A DNA stretch of 15,811 nt from an uncultured Oscillibacter sp. (GTDB lineage: Bacteria > Bacillota > Clostridia > Oscillospirales > Oscillospiraceae). Below the pieces are notes generated by a model. It worked only from the letters and a program-made list of their open reading frames with translations, was not told the DNA's origin and did no database searches. The stretch covers positions 1 through 15,811 of the forward strand of contig UQMC01000035.1 of the NCBI GenBank assembly GCA_900542115.1, read 5' to 3'. Positions 14,335 through 15,811 of the stretch are shown piece after piece. The translations under genes were made by a program, and so were the position numbers. Every line of letters begins with the position of its first letter. Within the stretch, counting starts at the first letter, position 1.

Positions 14335-15763
14335 TTATCCCTCGTTGGGATACGGCTCCAAAAATGCATGGAAATGCCGCATGGGCAGATTGTGGCCCCA
14401 GACGATTCGCATATTGGGGATGTTCTCCCGGTCCTCATAGAGTTCCTTCACTGCGGCGATAACGTAATCGAGATGCTCCCGGGTCAGTCGGCTGCGGTCA
14501 ATGGCAAAACGTACCACGTTGCACACCTCGGCCTGCTGCTCCGGGGTCTTCAGGTCATACTCCATGGAGTAATCCCCCAGCTCGGACACGCGGATGCCGT
14601 ACCGGCGGATGAGTTCCAGTGAGAAACCCTCCCCCGCGAAGGTCTCATGGCCCCGCTTCCCATCGAAAAATTCGTCCATATTGATGTACACGGCATGGCC
14701 GCCGGCGGGGAGCACAACACCCTCGACCCCCGCGTCATAAAAGCCCTCCGCCAGATAATTGCACTGGGCCACCCGCTCGTTCATGTAGTTGAAGTCGCAG
14801 CTTTCATACAGGCCACAGGCCAGCGCCATGATGTCCCGGCCGCTCATACCGCCGTAGGAGTCATTGCCGTAGCAGGAGATCTGCTTGACCTTCAGCAGTA
14901 CGCCCACATCGGTCTTCACGCTGCCGTCCTCATTGAATTCCGAGAAGTTCTTCCAGAATAGGCCCTTGTCCCGGAAGGCCAGCATACCGCCCATGTTGGC
15001 GTGACCGTCCTTCTTAGCGGACATGGTGAAGGCATCGCAGTAGGAGAACATTTCCGTGGCGATCTCCGCGATGGACTTATCGGCGTAGCCCTCCTCGTTC
15101 ATCTTGATAAAGTAGCAGTTTTCCGCCCAGCGGGCCACATCGAACACCACCGGGATATTGTAGCTGTGGGCCACCCGGTTGATCTCCTTGATGTTGTGCA
15201 TGGAAACGGCCTGCCCGCACACGGGGTTATTCGTGATGCAGCAGAAGATCAGCGGCACATTCTCCGGCCCCACGCCTTCAATGAGCTGCTCCAGCTTTTC
15301 GATGTCCATGTTGCCCTTGAAGGGGTTCTTCTCATAGCGGCCGCCCTCCGGGATCGACCACAGCAGCTCTTTATCGTAAAGGTTGCGTGGAATGGAGCCC
15401 ATCTGCTTGATGTTGCCCTCGGTGGTATCGAAATGGCCATTGGAGGGAATGGTGAATTTCCTGCCGGGGTAACGCTTACTCAGGATATTCCGCACGATCT
15501 CCATCAGCACGGACTCCGCCGCCCGACCCTGCTGGATGATAAAGGCGTTGGGACGCTCCATCTGGGCCGCGCCGCCGTTGAAGAAGCCGCCCTCGTACTC
15601 GCAGAGATAGACCTCATCCATCATCTTCTCCACATCCCGGCAATCGGTGCGGACAAGGTCAATGATCTTTTTCCAGTTTTTCTCCCCGCCCCGCTCGAAA
15701 ATGTCCCGGAACGTGTCCAGCAGTATGTAGTAGCCGGTGTTGCGGCCGTAGGCCTCGTCCCCC
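14335..15763 (-). CDS. tnaA: Tryptophanase-family beta-eliminating lyase, 5' end missing at contig edge
   Basis: The frame is open from 15762 down to TAA at 14335-14337, 475 residues. An internal GTG at 15633 is not the start: homology continues upstream through GDEAYGRNTGYY, which aligns with E. coli TnaA from about residue 70 (Tyr74 present), so some 70 residues are lost beyond the contig end. The PLP lysine is in MSAKKDG; Asp and Arg of VFDVARWAEN match Asp223/Arg226. At positions separating the two lyases, it has Leu (VSELGD) where tyrosine phenol-lyase has Arg381, and His (MRHFHAF) where tryptophanase has His463; both favour tryptophan to indole, pyruvate and ammonia. About 45 extra residues lie between GYY and QGRAAE relative to E. 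coli. The last 48 bases of the window are adapter, not gene. Confidence 0.82.
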
Positions 15764-15811
15764 AGATCGGAAGAGCGTCGTGTAGGGAAAGAGTGTAGAT
15801 CTCGGTGGTCG
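15764..15811. other. Illumina TruSeq adapter sequence (assembly contamination)
   Basis: From 15764 to the end the sequence begins AGATCGGAAGAGCGTCGTG and continues into the reverse complement of the Illumina universal/TruSeq adapter through GTAGATCTCGGTGGTCG. Translated on the plus strand it yields the well-known artefact GRASCRERV. It is not genomic; real sequence ends at 15763. Confidence 0.98.

Noticed and set aside
14335..15763. Tyrosine phenol-lyase as identity of the lyase
   Set aside because: The Arg381 equivalent is Leu and the His463 equivalent is present, both pointing to tryptophanase, although substrate is not proven.
15001..15798. 265-residue plus-strand frame over the tryptophanase gene
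   Set aside because: Antisense shadow of the lyase gene that ends in the adapter-derived GRASCRERV peptide.
1..15811. CRISPR arrays, insertion sequences, tRNA or rRNA genes, phage genes
   Set aside because: No regularly spaced repeats, transposase motifs, or tRNA/rRNA-like sequences were seen on either strand.

Overview
The window is a GC-rich (roughly 60% G+C by eye), densely packed piece of a low-complexity-free bacterial chromosome. Gene content, strong AGGAGG ribosome binding sites, a bidirectionally acting Trx/EamA layout and protein flavour point to an anaerobic Clostridia member, most likely an Oscillospiraceae-type gut bacterium (inference; no rRNA is present). The right end is a contig end: the last 48 bases are Illumina adapter, not genome.

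Layout. 1-264: tail of a MocR/GntR-type PLP-dependent regulator; 305-1228: EamA/DMT drug-metabolite exporter; both face right and end at a bidirectional terminator shared with a convergent thioredoxin gene (1267-1584, minus). 1585-1974 is a divergent regulatory region with palindromes, a good promoter and a strongly folded 5' leader in front of rpe (ribulose-phosphate 3-epimerase) and dcyD (D-cysteine desulfhydrase-type PLP enzyme). 3601-3850 is a hairpin-rich spacer before recR (DNA repair). 

4554-12872 is the centrepiece: a complete, translationally coupled common-aromatic plus Phe/Tyr operon, aroF-tyrA-aroB-aroA-aroC-pheA-aroEK(fusion)-aroQ. Together these genes encode every step from erythrose 4-phosphate + PEP to chorismate, and on to phenylpyruvate and 4-hydroxyphenylpyruvate; only the final aminotransferase is missing. 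No trp gene is present. In front of it lies an unannotated leader with a promoter, a 16-codon leader peptide MTASFFYTYYYFTMHA (3 Phe, 4 Tyr, no Trp), a hairpin over the Tyr/Phe codons, a competing 10-bp antiterminator and a GC-rich terminator with a T tract. This is the architecture of ribosome-mediated transcription attenuation as in enterobacterial pheA, here apparently controlling a whole aromatic operon in a Clostridia-like genome, where T-box control would be the usual expectation. It is the most interesting signal in the window.

12894-15763 (minus) is a two-gene catabolic unit convergent with the aro operon: a 5'-truncated tryptophanase-family enzyme with an unusual insertion of about 45 residues, followed by a neurotransmitter:sodium symporter family transporter, probably the tryptophan importer for indole production. 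Thus aromatic amino acid synthesis and (probable) tryptophan breakdown end tail to tail on one strong bidirectional hairpin.
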